Shown here: positions 24,447-36,754 of the stretch, piece after piece
Numbering within the stretch: position 1 is the stretch's first letter
Layout: each line of letters starts with the position of its first letter
Origin: Archegozetes longisetosus
Taxonomy: Eukaryota > Arthropoda > Arachnida > Sarcoptiformes > Trhypochthoniidae
Assembly: GCA_018873245.2 (NCBI GenBank)
Contig: JAEMBT020000007.1
Span: forward strand, 10,547,129-10,611,128
Direction of reading: 5' to 3'
Length of the DNA: 64,000 nt
Translations under genes and position numbers: made by a program
The notes under the pieces: generated by a model
Told to the model about the DNA's origin: nothing
Database searches by the model: none
Seen by the model: only the letters and a program-made list of their open reading frames with translations

Positions 24447-25162
24447 TTTTCTTTTTGTTACAAAAATCCTTTAGACATAATGAAGGTCTGAAGTTTGTTG
24501 TATTATAAAAACGATGTCAAGAAAATGATTTCATTCTCTAAAATAATTTGTTTATTTCTAATCTCATGACCAAATATTATCATCAGAGGGAAGTACAGAT
24601 AAGAATATGAGTTACAAGCAAAAAAGATTGAGAGCAGTTCAATGTATGAGTAAAAAGTTCAGTAAATGTTAAGCAGAATAAATTTAATCTATATTTGTCG
24701 TGTGATTAGGTTATCACTTCCAAAACGAATCAATAGCAATAATTAGAGTGCTCTCAAGCAGTTATGTCGTTATAAGGCACCGAAAGCAATAGAAACTAGC
24801 AGCACAACAAAATAAGTAAATTGCAAACTAAAAGTTTAATAATAGCAATGAATATATTTAATTAAAAAGCCGAATAACTTGTTTCGCAAGTTTTTTCCAA
24901 TTTGCAGGTAGAGCTGCAAACGAGCAGTACGGCAAAAATGAGTTACTATAAACGGTTAGTAACCTAAACATAGTATACGTATACTTAATCGAAATTGAGG
25001 AAACTTGTGATAGAGTCATAGTAATTTTGAATTTTGTGTGGCTTAAACCAAAAATTGTAGCTGACACAATTTAGCTTCAAGTCTCCTATTAGTTGGCAAA
25101 GTTCTAATTCTTAATATCTGATAGCTTTTTGTATATGAACCCTTTTTGTTGCTACTGAACTT
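24447..25162. other. 716 bp stretch unique to duplication unit 2, upstream of ACOX3 copy 2
   Basis: Comparison of the two units shows this block inserted in unit 2, or deleted from unit 1, between GCAATT and GTCTTC. Only TT is shared at both ends. I find no terminal inverted repeats, coding frame or poly-A tail. It places the upstream region of copy 2 in a different context from copy 1, starting about 230 bp before the ATG. Confidence 0.75.
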
Positions 25163-25391
25163 TTGTCTTCAAATATTTTTAGTGTTGTTTTGCTAAAAGT
25201 CTATATGAAACACATAGTTGTGTATTATCGCAAAGCGTTCATAAGTGCGTATTCAATTAAATATTGGGTCAAATTCATTGTGAACTAAACCGATACCTGG
25301 CCTTTAATTTAGTGTCACTTAAGCCTAACATCAATTGTTTAATAAACCTTTGGATGAAGTCTTAATAAAATCTATCAGTGATTAATACAAA

Positions 25392-27512
25392 ATGCAGAGC
25401 ACTTCGACTGAGAATCAAATTGAAATTACCGATGATATCAAGAAATTGTTGCCCGACTTTCCACCAGGTCCTTTGGATGAGTACCGAAGAAGAGCTTCGT
25501 TTGACTGGAGAAAAATGAAATTACATTTAGAGGGAGAAGAGATCATCAAATTTAAATTGAAAATAGCTCGTTCTCTAGAGGCCGATCCTCTGTTCGCACA
25601 CTATCCCTCCCAAGAGTTGACTCGTGAGGAACATCGAAGACTCACAATGAAAAGAATGAAAAGACTCATGGAATATGATTTCTTACCTGATGAAGAATTC
25701 ATGCAAAACCCATTACTCACTCAAACCATGTACACCACTATTGGTCAATACGACTGGTCGTTGTCTGCTAAGAAATTTTTAGCCTACGAGTTCGTCACTG
25801 TTAGCTTAAGAGGTGCCGGTTCTAGTCGTCATCTGAATATTTTGGACCAATTGATGGAATTCGAGGCTTTGGGTTGTTTTGCGTTGACAGAAATGGCTCA
25901 CGGAAGCAACACCAAAGGGATGCGCACTCGCGCCGATTTTGATCCTAAAACTAATGAATTCATATTAAACACACCCGATTTTGAAGCGTCTAAAGTCTGG
26001 GCTGGAAATTTGGGATCAACCGCCACTCATGCAGTTGTTTTTGTTCAGTTATACGTAAACGGCAAGTGTCACGGGTTGAATGCTTTTATAGCTCCTATTC
26101 GCGATCCCAAAACATTATTACCATATCCTGGAGTTATAGTCGGCGATATGGGACCCAAAGTTGGTCTGAATGGTTTAGATAACGGATTTCTACAGTTTAA
26201 GGATTATAGAGTGCCTAAAGATTTGCTAATGAACCGCGCGGGAGATGTAGACGAAGAGGGAAACTATGTAACAGAAATTAAAGATAACAAGAAACGAATG
26301 GGAGTCACATTAGGGACACTATCCATGGGACGCGTAGGCATTACTGGTATGGCTGTGGCCAATATGCAAAAATGTCTTCCCATAGCCATTCGCTATTCAG
26401 CAGTAAGAAAACAATTTGGGCCACCTGGAAAAGATGAATTGCCAGTCATTGAATATCAGATGCAACAGTGGAGACTATTGCCATATTTGGCTGCCTGCTA
26501 TGTTCTCGACAATTTCAGTATGTCACTCCATCGAGATTTCATGAACTTCCAAATCGCTGTTTTGTTTGGCACCACTTCCCCTGAATTGTCAGAACAGGGA
26601 CAAGAGATTCACGCTATGGCCAGCGCTGCAAAACCATTATCTGGTTGGATATGTAGAGATGCCATCCAAGAGTGTCGTGAGGCTTGTGGAGGACACGGAT
26701 ATCTGAAGGCATCAGCTCTAGGAGAACTTAGAGATGATCACGACGCTAATAATACCTATGAGGGGGACAATAATGTGTTGCAGATGCAGACCAGTAATTA
26801 TTTATTACGGTTATGGCAATTAAAGATAGAAGAAGGTAGACCTTTCACATCGCAACTCGGTTCGGTTGACTGCTTGGATCAAATGGACTCACACTTACAA
26901 AAGAAAATGCATTTGCAAACGCCAGACGATGCAATGAGAATGGATATTATACTTGAAGCGTATCGATTCCTTGTTAGTTACCTCATGAAAGCCTCTGTCA
27001 ATAAAATGAAACGAGAATTAGATGAAGGAAAAGATTTATTCACAGCCAGAACTAATAGTCAAGTATATTACTGTCGCTCATTATCGTTGGCTTACATCGA
27101 ACACGTAGTACTGGATCGATGGAATACATTCCTTCAGGTGGAGAATATGGAGGAGTCGTTGTCTATTGTATTGAAGCGTCTCGGGTCGCTGTACGGTCTT
27201 TGGGCTCTTGAGAAACATTTACCCACACTGTACGAAGGCGGTTACTGTTCCGGTCCTACACCCACCAAATATATTCGCGAATCAATACTTAAATTATGTG
27301 CTCAATTAAAAGACGAAGCGGTGGCTCTCGCAGACGTGATCGCACCAACAGATTTCCTCTTAAATTCAGCGTTGGGTAAATCAGATGGTCACATATATAA
27401 AAACATTTATGATTCGATTCTAGCCGTTCCCGGAGCTACTGATCGACCTGAATGGTGGAAGGAGTTCTGTCATGATAAACCAGCCGTGGCTTCAATTAAA
27501 CCCAAGTTATAA
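25392..27512 (+). CDS. ACOX3: Peroxisomal acyl-CoA oxidase, ACOX3-like, copy 2
   Basis: An intronless 706-residue protein, the usual ACOX3 length, almost identical to copy 1. It keeps the motif [10 protein letters not shown] (residues 308-317), matching GSLSSGRV in human ACOX3, and the alanine in [10 protein letters not shown]. By eye it differs from copy 1 by V129F (Val in copy 1, Phe here), D/N, D/G, V/A and I/L changes plus the three-residue indel. Flavin-site and catalytic motifs are intact ([24 protein letters not shown]). It therefore looks like the better-conserved, functional copy for peroxisomal beta-oxidation of branched or long acyl-CoAs. The C-terminal PKL resembles the SKL of the human protein but departs from the animal PTS1 consensus. 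The first 230 bp upstream are shared with copy 1. Confidence 0.96.
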   Translation: MQSTSTENQIEITDDIKKLLPDFPPGPLDEYRRRASFDWRKMKLHLEGEEIIKFKLKIARSLEADPLFAHYPSQELTREEHRRLTMKRMKRLMEYDFLPDEEFMQNPLLTQTMYTTIGQYDWSLSAKKFLAYEFVTVSLRGAGSSRHLNILDQLMEFEALGCFALTEMAHGSNTKGMRTRADFDPKTNEFILNTPDFEASKVWAGNLGSTATHAVVFVQLYVNGKCHGLNAFIAPIRDPKTLLPYPGVIVGDMGPKVGLNGLDNGFLQFKDYRVPKDLLMNRAGDVDEEGNYVTEIKDNKKRMGVTLGTLSMGRVGITGMAVANMQKCLPIAIRYSAVRKQFGPPGKDELPVIEYQMQQWRLLPYLAACYVLDNFSMSLHRDFMNFQIAVLFGTTSPELSEQGQEIHAMASAAKPLSGWICRDAIQECREACGGHGYLKASALGELRDDHDANNTYEGDNNVLQMQTSNYLLRLWQLKIEEGRPFTSQLGSVDCLDQMDSHLQKKMHLQTPDDAMRMDIILEAYRFLVSYLMKASVNKMKRELDEGKDLFTARTNSQVYYCRSLSLAYIEHVVLDRWNTFLQVENMEESLSIVLKRLGSLYGLWALEKHLPTLYEGGYCSGPTPTKYIRESILKLCAQLKDEAVALADVIAPTDFLLNSALGKSDGHIYKNIYDSILAVPGATDRPEWWKEFCHDKPAVASIKPKL

Positions 27513-28860
27513 CTTAGTTTACTTAGTGTTAGATTATATGAGTATAAAATTTATGAAAAAATTGTTGATATTTTTGAATTTATTGTTGACTCAAAGGCAT
27601 AACAATCGCATTTTATTTTATATAATCATCTATTTATCTAAATTACGATTCCTTTTATGAACCTACTGTGAAATTATTTATGGCGTTGACTCATAATTAG
27701 TAATTCATATTTGGGATGTCTCGATTTCTTGATGTTAGAAGTTTGAGTTTTTTATAAGAGTTTATTTGAAACACGTCAAATAATTATCTCATATATCGCA
27801 TTGTTTAAAACTTGATTTGTTACGAGTCTATTTCAAATACCTTTTATTATGGTGTTATCTTTAACTTTTATATCCTATTATCCTAAAGATACCGGTATTT
27901 GATCATAAATATTATATCCTTTCTGAAACTTGTGAATGATTCACTTTTTATTCAGCTGAAAACAGGGTATCTGAAGATTTTTACTAAATTTCATTAATTC
28001 AATATTGAAAACCAAACCCAAAATCAAATATATTTTATAACATTTTTTAATATAAAAATTAAAGTTTATATCAAAGTTATTCCTGGAACCATTTGATGGA
28101 TTGAAATTTATTAAAGTTGTCAATCAAATTTTTTTTATTCTATGATGTGCTGGGATTTCTCAATAAGTTTGCTAATCATTTCCTGATAGATAAAAGCTAT
28201 TTAGAAGTTGATTTAAAGTCTCAATAATTAGAAACAAGTTTAAAGTTTAAATCCCATTGTTTTCAAAAGGTTGCCAAATGTAATCAACGTAGATCAAATA
28301 GTAATATATTAATGTGATAGGAAACAATTGGAGACTAGATGTTATTTCATTTATAAGGGGTTAGAACTGCACCATTTAGTGCTTACAGTCAAAGTTGATT
28401 GCACTAATTCTTAAACTTTATTGTTAATTAACTTTTCCAACTCTATATACCTTGTAGTCCAAATTCAACTTTAGGCTCAAATACCAAAAATTGCCTGAAA
28501 CTCAATTTGTAGATAACTTGAAAACTTGAATGGCATTTATATTGAGAGTGAATTTGAAAAATAAGATTCAATATTAAGTTAAAGGATTTTAATTAAAAAA
28601 CTAGTTTTGCAATAATTTGATGGAAAAGCGAATGAGGTTTGAACGCAATACAGCTGAAGGCCATCTCTATGAGAACTAATAAAACACAATATGATATGAA
28701 AGATTGTATAAAATGATTGCATAATAATGTTCGTATAAATGTATAGTCACTCAAATGAATTCGAAGCAGCTTTTAATCAATTCTTAACTTATTCTTCATT
28801 AAGTTGAGCGAACATTTGTTTTAAAATAAATTTTCAATTTGTTTAATTAGTCTTAAAGTG
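27513..28860. other. Intergenic, ACOX3 copy 2 to CPTP
   Basis: The first 555 bp are duplicated 3' flank. The rest to 28860 is unique AT-rich sequence that must include the CPTP promoter. I see no gene or structured element. Confidence 0.5.
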
Positions 28861-29611
28861 ATGGCCGACTCGACTAAAATCAATAGCACAACAGCTGATA
28901 ATGAAGTGAAGGCTTTTGACATCGATGCAGTTTGTGATGCATTAGAAAAATGTATTGCAGACAAAAATGCTATTGATTTAGAAAAATATTTACAAGGATT
29001 TAATGAGTTGTTGAGGTTTGCGATCATTAGGTTATATTATTTTCAACTAAATCAATAATTAATTCAATTGTTTTAATAGATTTTTCCATCTATTGGGTGC
29101 CGTTTTCATATTTGTTGCCAAAGACGTCGAGTCGAAGATCACAATTCTTGACACTTATTCCAAAGAATCTGAATATGGACTTCATTATAGAACAGTTCAG
29201 ACAATGATTGAATACGAAAAGTCGAAGAATATTCTGACCGACTCTAAGCGTCCGTCGGGTTCACGAACACTTCTTCGACTTCATAGAGCTCTCGAGTTTG
29301 TGTCTCATTTTATGCACGAAGTCAGTCGTTTAGATGATGAAAACGGAACAGCTGAAGTGGCTCGAGATTGCTACAAGAGGACATTAGCGAAATACCACCC
29401 GTGGTATATACGAAAGAGCGCCTCTTTTGCAATGTATACCTTGCCCTATAGGCACCAATTGGTTGAAAGAGCATATTGTGGTTCAATTCCTGATAGTGAG
29501 ACTCGAGCTTCTATTAGCAAAAGTATGGACCGTTTGGCACAATTGGCTGAAGAAGTATTTAATGCAACACAAAAACTCTACGACGAACACGATCTATTAG
29601 ATCTACCTTAG
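28861..29611 (+). CDS. CPTP: Ceramide-1-phosphate transfer protein (GLTP fold)
   Basis: Two exons, 28861-29015 and 29080-29611, give 228 residues. The ATG at 28861 is preferred; three bases upstream the frame has only GTG. The protein shows the lipid headgroup site of the family: Asp and Lys in VAKDVESKITIL, the two arginines of SRTLLRLHRAL and the histidine of YHPWYIRK. It ends in LLDLP exactly as human CPTP does. Human CPTP is a cytosolic all-helical protein that moves ceramide-1-phosphate between membranes and so limits eicosanoid production. The phosphate-binding arginine pattern favours CPTP over glycolipid-binding GLTP. The intron is 64 bp. No oddities. Confidence 0.94.
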
Positions 29612-29657
29612 ATGAGTCACTAGACCAACAATTACTAGGCAGACAGATTGCTAGATC

Positions 29658-29987
29658 GACGACCACTAGATCGATATTTCATTAGGTCTGCTGTTTATTA
29701 GACTGAGTTCGTTAGTCTACATTATATTACTAAATTTATATCACTTAGAATAATTAGGTGTCGCATGGTAATCCTACTTAACTTAACCCAACCTAATTAA
29801 AACTTGGTCTAACTTAAATGAGAATGAATTTCGCAACTTAATCTGTAATCATTCTAGACTAGGTTATAGTTAGGTTGGATTGTTTTCGTGGAGGTTAAGT
29901 CTAGGTTTACCTATCGAACTATCTAACTATGAACTGGACTAAGAATTTCAACTATCGGTCTAATGAAATTTCTGTCTAGTGGTCGTT
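29658..29987. mobile_element. Inverted-repeat element of about 330 bp, MITE-like
   Basis: The left end (29658-29688) and the complement of the right end (29957-29987) agree at about 25 of 31 positions, sharing ACGACCACTAGA and ATTTCATTAG. The inside is AT-rich and contains further partial complementarity and several TTAGG-like words, but no coding frame. I could not find a target-site duplication, so the exact ends and the superfamily are open. Confidence 0.45.
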
Positions 29988-32132
29988 GTTCCAGTGAACC
30001 AGACTCACCTTAGACTTGCATTAATTACTGATTATTCAGATTCACTATTCCATAGGGTTAACTAATTTCTAAGTTATAGATAGGATTATATTTTTCTAAA
30101 TTTTAGGAAATCTATGTTTCAATTATGTCTTAAGTGGTCTCTGCTATCAAGTGCACGAAATTGTTTATAATCAAAAATTATTGATACAAGTAATCACTTG
30201 TATCAATCAATGTTAGACTTTTCTACTCCCTCGTTAATTATTCTGCAATTATTTCTTAATATCAGAGACAGCGCAATGATTTTTATTGCAATGATTTTAT
30301 AGAAATTTAATTCATAGTTTATAAGTTTTATATTTTTTGTAACTTGTTTTACCGATTCTAATGTAACGTATCCTTTTTTAGTTTCGTAATCACAATTAAT
30401 TACACAATTTGCTCAGTTTCAGAACAAAAAAGACAACAGATGTTCAAAAGAAAAACCTAATATACATTACACCAAATGTATGTGAAAGTTAATTATGAGC
30501 TCATATGTCTCAACTCGCATTAACTCACTTTACACTAGAGTCAAGAGTAATTGATTAGTTATCTTAACACATACTTCAATAACAATTTCAACTCAGTTTT
30601 ATACAGAATTTAACATTATCTCAGTTTGTGGTCTTACTGATTAGGAATAATTACACTAGATATCTTATCAGAAAAGAATATTGTAACTTATAATTAACTC
30701 ATAAACTACTTCCAATTATAGATTTAAATTTAATCCATTCTTTAGAAATTGTTTTTAATTATATGGAATGGTTTGCAAGCAAGAGTTTCAATATGTAAAT
30801 CATGTACAGCTGTATAGAAGATTGTTTAACTTAGTATTTAATTAATTGTTTATAAATACTATAAAGTGTATGCCTTTTTGACCGATGATTAAATCATTCC
30901 ATTCATTCTCCTTGTTGTCATTTATTAACAAATTTTTTTACAGTAATTAGTCCCTTTTTCCAAAATCCGTTCAATTAGTTTTCCGAATACGTCACTCGGG
31001 AACACAGTAACTTTTCACTAAATCCCTGTCAATTAATAGTTACAAATCGTTTCCTGAATCCTCAATTGATATTGAAATAAAATCGACTAAAGTCCAAATA
31101 TTGGTTGTTGACATGCGATTAGTACTTGTTTAATTTTCATTTTCTACTCTATTGATCGATACAACATTCCGATTCATACTAGGCTAACAAGAAGAGCACG
31201 AGAATTAAGTTGATTAATTCGAATACAAAAATCAACTTTACATTCATTTTTGAAAGATTATGGTTCTGAACTTTTACAAACTACTAAATATTCTTTCTTG
31301 TATTAAATTAAAGCAAGAGAAATCTGTGATAACTTATAGGTTAGTTGGTGTTAGGTTGAAAGTAAACTCAAGTACCCAATTTATGAAAATTTATCAAAAA
31401 CTGACAAACACTGCAAAAATTTAAATAAATTGTTTTGACTTTGTGGACAACTTGATATTTATGTTTAACTTGTTATACTAAATTAGTTAAGCTTATTTTT
31501 GATATTATTGAGAGAATCCTGAACTTTATCCAAAAGGTTAACATTCGTTTGGGAGTGTCTATAATAAAGTTCATTGCCATATATCCTCTAATTCATTATC
31601 TATGAGAGTCTATTACTGTATTACTGTTAGGCGCTAAGTGCTACTGAAGCAATAAGTTTAGTATAAAGCACATTATGAACACATTCAGTCAGTTCTTACT
31701 CTAACGTGAGGTTTCAAATAATACATCATTGGTTATACTTGAACGTATTGTCAAATTTGTTGAAGCAAACAAAATAATATGAGAAGTACTAGAATGAGAA
31801 ATCAAATTTGACTTTATCTTTGAAACTATTGTAAATAAAATGGCATTAAACTGACTTACTAGAAAAGTGATTGGAAACTTTGATAAGAACTTATACGAGT
31901 ACTAAAATTAGTTTCAATATTATTTAAACTTGATCGCTTGGGCAACTAGTAGTGTAATTGAAATTATGCACAGACTTCGAATTGATAGTTATTAGAATAT
32001 AGGTTATGAATGATTGAGCTGATGTATCCTCTATTCAAACTCTGTATATGACAAATGCATTTAATCAAAAACTTTAACAATGCTTGAGGAATACTTTGAG
32101 ACCAAATGTAGCGATGCAACAGTGTTAGAAAC
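29988..32132. other. Gene-poor AT-rich stretch
   Basis: About 2.1 kb with no credible open frame, RNA gene or clear repeat on either strand. Confidence 0.5.
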
Positions 32133-32530
32133 CTAGTTAATGTTGTTCGACCTTTTCAGATGCTTTTCTTTTGAAGCCCTGTCTGTCAACTTTACTTGTG
32201 GCTGACTTTTACAATTGCTTAACACCGTTCCAGTACTAAAATCAGAAAATTTCATATTGAATCTCTTGTCTAACGCCAGTCCAACATCTTCAACATCCAT
32301 TGATTTTGCTTTTCTATTTCGAAAAGTCATTGCTAAGAACATAGTCGTCGTTTTAATAAAGTGGCCTCCGATCTCAAGCAACAAGTCTTCAACTTCGTCC
32401 GTTCGCTGATCTGAATCTACTTTATCACCAACTCTTGTAATAATGTTAGGTCCAATACGAAGAAAGGATAATTTGCTGAATTCTCAGTGGGATTAAACTG
32501 TGATGGAGACTTTGATAGTTTGGTCTCAGT
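32133..32530 (-). pseudogene. TAF12-like histone-fold sequence, apparently a broken copy
   Basis: Reading the minus strand, residues VEDLLLEIGGHFIKTTTMFL, then RNRKAKSMDVEDVGLALDKR and FNMKFSDF, follow TAF12 helix by helix (human: DVEEMLLQIADDFIESVV, then ARHRKSSTLEVKDVQLHLER and QWNMWIPGF). Upstream the match continues as LTLLQELV (human LTKKKLQDLV), but in another frame. The shift falls near 32419-32430, between LQELV and VDSDQRTDEVED. TAF12 is a histone-fold subunit of TFIID and SAGA that pairs with TAF4. The copy is intronless over the part I can align, which would fit a retrocopy. An unrecognised short intron at the shift is the alternative. There is no poly-A trace. Confidence 0.5.
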
Positions 32531-33234
32531 TTTTAATTTGTTTGAGTAATTTAGATATAGTTTGAAATATTGATCGGTTCAATACAATTGTTTGCGCAGC
32601 TATTCCTGAATGAGTTGCTTCCTATTCTGAAGAACTCCTTAAAAGATCAGATTTTTGTGAAAAATGGCATATTTCTTTGACTGTTCTCGACTTTAATTAG
32701 CGTTCATTCAAAACATTCGTCAACCAATGGTCTGACACTTTTTGCTGATCTTTGCCAATAGGTCAAGATTTGGAAAAGATTTTGAACTCTGATGATTACA
32801 GCAATGGTTCGGATCACTGGTCTGGGCATCGATTCAACTTGTTTTCAGTTATCTATTGAAATGAAAAAATGGTAAATTTGAGACTTTTTCTCAAAATATA
32901 GCAGATGGTGCGAAGAATAAGTGATTAAAGTTACATTAAATGAAAGATTCGATTACAAATTTCTATTGCAATGGAAAGTTAGCTTTAGGTAGAGTTAGAC
33001 ACAGGGCTTCCGTAGTGTTAGCGTAGTTCAGAGCCTACGCAATAGAGAGCAGAAAGTCGTACAAATGGTTTGGATCGATGTATCGATAGTATCGTTAGTC
33101 TAATGTGTTTTTTGGCCGCAATTGTAGAGAACAGGCTCTCATTGACTATAATATAATACTGTTTGTTATTAGAAATTAATTTGGATTTTATTATAAATAA
33201 GTCATATTTGATTGCAATCAACTGTCAGTCCGTT
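32531..33234. other. Upstream region of the AT-hook gene
   Basis: About 700 bp, slightly less AT-rich near 33000-33070. It must contain the promoter of the AT-hook gene at 33235. No other gene is seen. Confidence 0.45.
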
Positions 33235-34890
33235 ATGTCCGAAACAATCAGTCAAAACAATTTGGACGACAAGTTGTCAACTGAACCAATGGTTTGTCAA
33301 TAATATAACTGTTTATTACAAATGTTTCGATTATTTAGACATCTTTTGACTCAAACTTTTGCGCCAAACCTTTATCTCAATTGAATTCAATCTAAATGTT
33401 ATTGTTTTGCCATTTTTCTCTCTCTGTTCATTTTTTGCTCATATTTGCCTCTCTGGTCAATGTCTTTTTTATTTATAATTCATGTTTCTTTGTTTGCATG
33501 CATTCAAAATTGATTATTTGAGTCAAATCTCTGTTGTATAGCATTTGCCGTATGTTTAGGGCTTGTATTCATTCAGACAAATGGCGTCTTTCGGCGCTCA
33601 AACACTGCATTTTTTGTTGGCTCGCGTTCTGCCATACCTTTCAATACTAATGCGATCACTAAAGCTTTTGATTGGCGCTCAGGCCCACAAATCAAATTTC
33701 TTTTTACTTATCTTCATTTTTGCGCTAAATTCAAACTTTATAATTTTTAATTTTAGTTTCAATTCTCTTTCTATTAATCCTTTCACATTAATGTCAAATA
33801 TTGTTATTTTAATTTTTAAACTATAATTGTTTATGAATTTTGTTTTAACCCTCATTACTATTCAGATTTAGTTGATTTTTCGGACCTTTAGGTTCATTTC
33901 AATATTTTTGTAATTTATTGATCGATCGACAAAATAACTTTTGAATTAATATTTAATACATTTTAAAAACAATGTTAATGCTCAAGACAATGGATCTAAT
34001 TTGTCATTTATTTCAATGTATTGAATGTTAGGCTGAAACAAATTCTGAAATCAAAGATAACGGCGCTGAAGAAGCGGATGACGTTTCGCCGAACAAGAAG
34101 TTGAAACTCTCTAACGATGTAAAAAATGTGAGTCAAATACAAACTATTGAACTCTTGAAATATGAATTGTGAACATAAAACTTAATAATTAAAAGGATGA
34201 CAACTCGAAAGAAGCGTTGATACCAAGTGGAAGACCTGGTCGGCCATCAAAAGACAAGTCAGCGAAGAGATTGACTATTTTGGAAAAGACTACTAAAGAA
34301 GGAGAAGCTTTGCTGAAAGATTTGGGACATAAGGCAGATGATGATCCGGACAGCACTCGAAGACGAACGCGATCGCAAACTCGTGGAACTCCTGCTGCGC
34401 CGCCGCCCGTCAAAAAAACTCCTCAAAAACCGCCACAAAAGGTTAGCAACTGAGAGAAATGCTTACATGATTTCTAGTTTGAATGTTACACTTTTAGGAC
34501 AATTCTAGTTCTGGGGGAACTCCAAAACGACGAGGAAGACCACCAAAAAGTTCTATAACCAATAACAATTCGGTTGAAAACAAAACCGAAGTCAATGCAA
34601 ATAATGAAAAGATTGAATCGAATGAAAATGAAAGTCAGGATAAAGTTAACAATAATAACACTAATACTAATGATACAGATGGAAATGATGAGTCGATAAG
34701 TGACGACCACAAAGAACAAGAGACCACTCATGAAAACGAAGCGCAAGAAGAGGAAGAAAGACCTCCAGAAGTAAATAACGAACAAAGAAATGAATTTTCT
34801 GAAAACGATAACAATAATAAACCAAACTCTATATCTGAAGATACCTCAAAACCTGCAGTAGAAGCACATGCCATAGAAGCAACGGATTAA
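33235..34890 (+). CDS. Small two-AT-hook nuclear protein with acidic tail (HMGA-like organisation)
   Basis: Four exons, 33235-33291, 34032-34127, 34196-34441 and 34498-34890, all phase 0, give 263 residues. No known orthologue is recognised. Two AT-hook cores are visible: SGRPGRPSKDK in exon 3 and KRRGRPPKSS at the start of exon 4. AT-hooks bind the minor groove of AT-rich DNA. Between them lie a basic RRRTRSQTR run and a proline-rich segment. Exon 2 has a possible nuclear signal (NKKLKL). The last 100 residues are Asn-, Glu- and Asp-rich and disordered. AT-hooks followed by an acidic tail recall HMGA chromatin proteins, but this is an architectural resemblance, not proven homology. Intron 1 is 740 bp. 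The exon chain is my reading of splice sites, and exon 1 is the least certain. Confidence 0.7.
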
Positions 34891-36754
34891 ATGTGTAGGT
34901 ATGACAGACGTTTCCTATAACTTGTGTTGATTATGATTTTGTTGATCAACTTTTGCTTCAACTTATTAATTATCAGTTTGACTCAATCTAATCAATATTC
35001 AAATAACAGATAATGAAGTTGTGCAACAGTGCAAACGCAGTGTTCATCATTTTCCACGTTCTCGAAGAATAATACAAAAGTTCAATAATTTTTTTTATTT
35101 GTTAACTTCAAGTAAATTATTTTATATCCAATTATTATTAGTACTGTTCTACAAAAGCATACATTAATACAAAAGAAAATTGAAAGAATGTACCGGTAAT
35201 TGGAATAATTTAATTTTGTAGTGATCATTGATTACCATTTACCGCACAAATACATGCGAATCACAAACACTTTCATTCACTATTTTGGGTGACTTTTAAT
35301 TGACTTTTATCGATATTTTCAATATGTAAGATATTAAACATTACAAGACTATCCTTTTTTCAATGGTTTCAAACTTTTAATGTTTTTCATGTATAAAATT
35401 CTTATTAAACTACCGTTTCTTATATTATCGATAAACACGATTTTTTGTGCTAATGATTAGTTTTAAACATTTGATACAATTGTAAGTTTACTCATCTCAT
35501 TATTTTAAGCTTTAAAGCCTCTCTTGATAGTCATTTAAACAAAAATTAAATTATGCTCTACAGACAGATTACAAGAATAAGTAAATAGGAGATTACATTT
35601 GAATCAATCGTAAAATTGATGATCAACTCAAATTTATTGTACAGTCTGACAACACTAACACTTTGCTTATATAATATCCATTATACGAAAACTAAACAAG
35701 ACGTGTATAAAGTTTGATGCATTTAATGCTTGTTTTAAGACTATGTGGTGCAAGGATTTATCATATGAGGTATTCTAACAGATGAAACTAATTATTTTAT
35801 TTTTCATTCTAAACTTTCTTTATCGCTATTATTCGTTTGTGTGAATGTCAAGTAATTTTAATTATCATTACTATTATAATTATATAACTTTTTAATATAA
35901 TTTCAGTAATGTAGACATTAAATAGTTTTCAATTTGATGTGTGCTCTCATTAATTCAATTCCAAACGAGTGGCTATTTATATAAATCCTAGACTATAGCT
36001 TTCAAATGATAAATATATTTGATTGATTCCTTTTTTAAGTTGATGTTTAATAATTTTAATGTCAGTGCCATTCGATTGACTCGATCTTTGCCACTCCTTT
36101 TAGTCGAACATTTGTTTATTTCAATCTCAGTCTACATTATTGATGTAATTTTAAAATAAAATATTTCACGTTTAAGTGAAGCAAAAATTTACAAAAGTTT
36201 TTTTCTATCTAAATATGTTTTTAAAATTTTGATGGACTTCCAAAATAGCGAATCTTTGTTTTTGACTTACAATAACTTATATTTTTATGTTCAGTAAAAA
36301 AATGAAATTATTGAGAAAATATTTAAGCTTCAAGCTATTGATGAACCTCAGGATTTTCTACATTTTTCTACATCTTAGCTTCTGATTCTAAGGTATGGAT
36401 TCAATATATAAAAGTGATTTGAAAAATGAATAAGAGCCCTGTGGCTTGCTAGCGCTCACAATATTGCTTTGACTTGACTTACAATTAAAATTTGGTTTTG
36501 TAGAAAATTTTGAGTAGTGGTAAATTCCTTTTATTCAACATGAAATTCTCAGTAATAATCAAAGTTATAAACGTTCATTGGATTTAAGTTCTGATCTAAA
36601 TATAATTAAGAGTTAGATTTATTTCTATTACATAACTCGCTAAATGGGATAGTTTTCTCGACTATCGATTCAATAGTAAAACTTTGTTCAAGCAAATGTT
36701 CGATGTAAGATTTGTTGCATTATTATTCTAGTAATTGTTAAACTAATGTCACCT
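34891..36754. other. Intergenic, AT-hook gene to membrane protein gene
   Basis: About 1.9 kb, very AT-rich, between two convergent 3' ends. It holds their 3' UTRs. I see no further gene. Confidence 0.5.

Larger units (their letters stand above)
23437..28067 (+). repeat. Tandem segmental duplication, unit 2 (contains ACOX3 copy 2)
   Basis: About 4.6 kb directly repeating 19326-23433. It starts with a copy of the NDUFAF3 3' flank, has the uninterrupted MITE target site near 24287, a 716 bp stretch not found in unit 1 (24447-25162), and a full oxidase gene. Homology stops at 28067, where unique flank resumes. Confidence 0.93.

Noticed and set aside
20767-27512. ACOX3 copies as retrocopies because they lack introns
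   Set aside because: Other genes here (NDUFAF3, XXYLT1 coding part, PIN1) are intronless too. The duplicated unit includes non-transcribed flank, so the second copy arose by DNA duplication.
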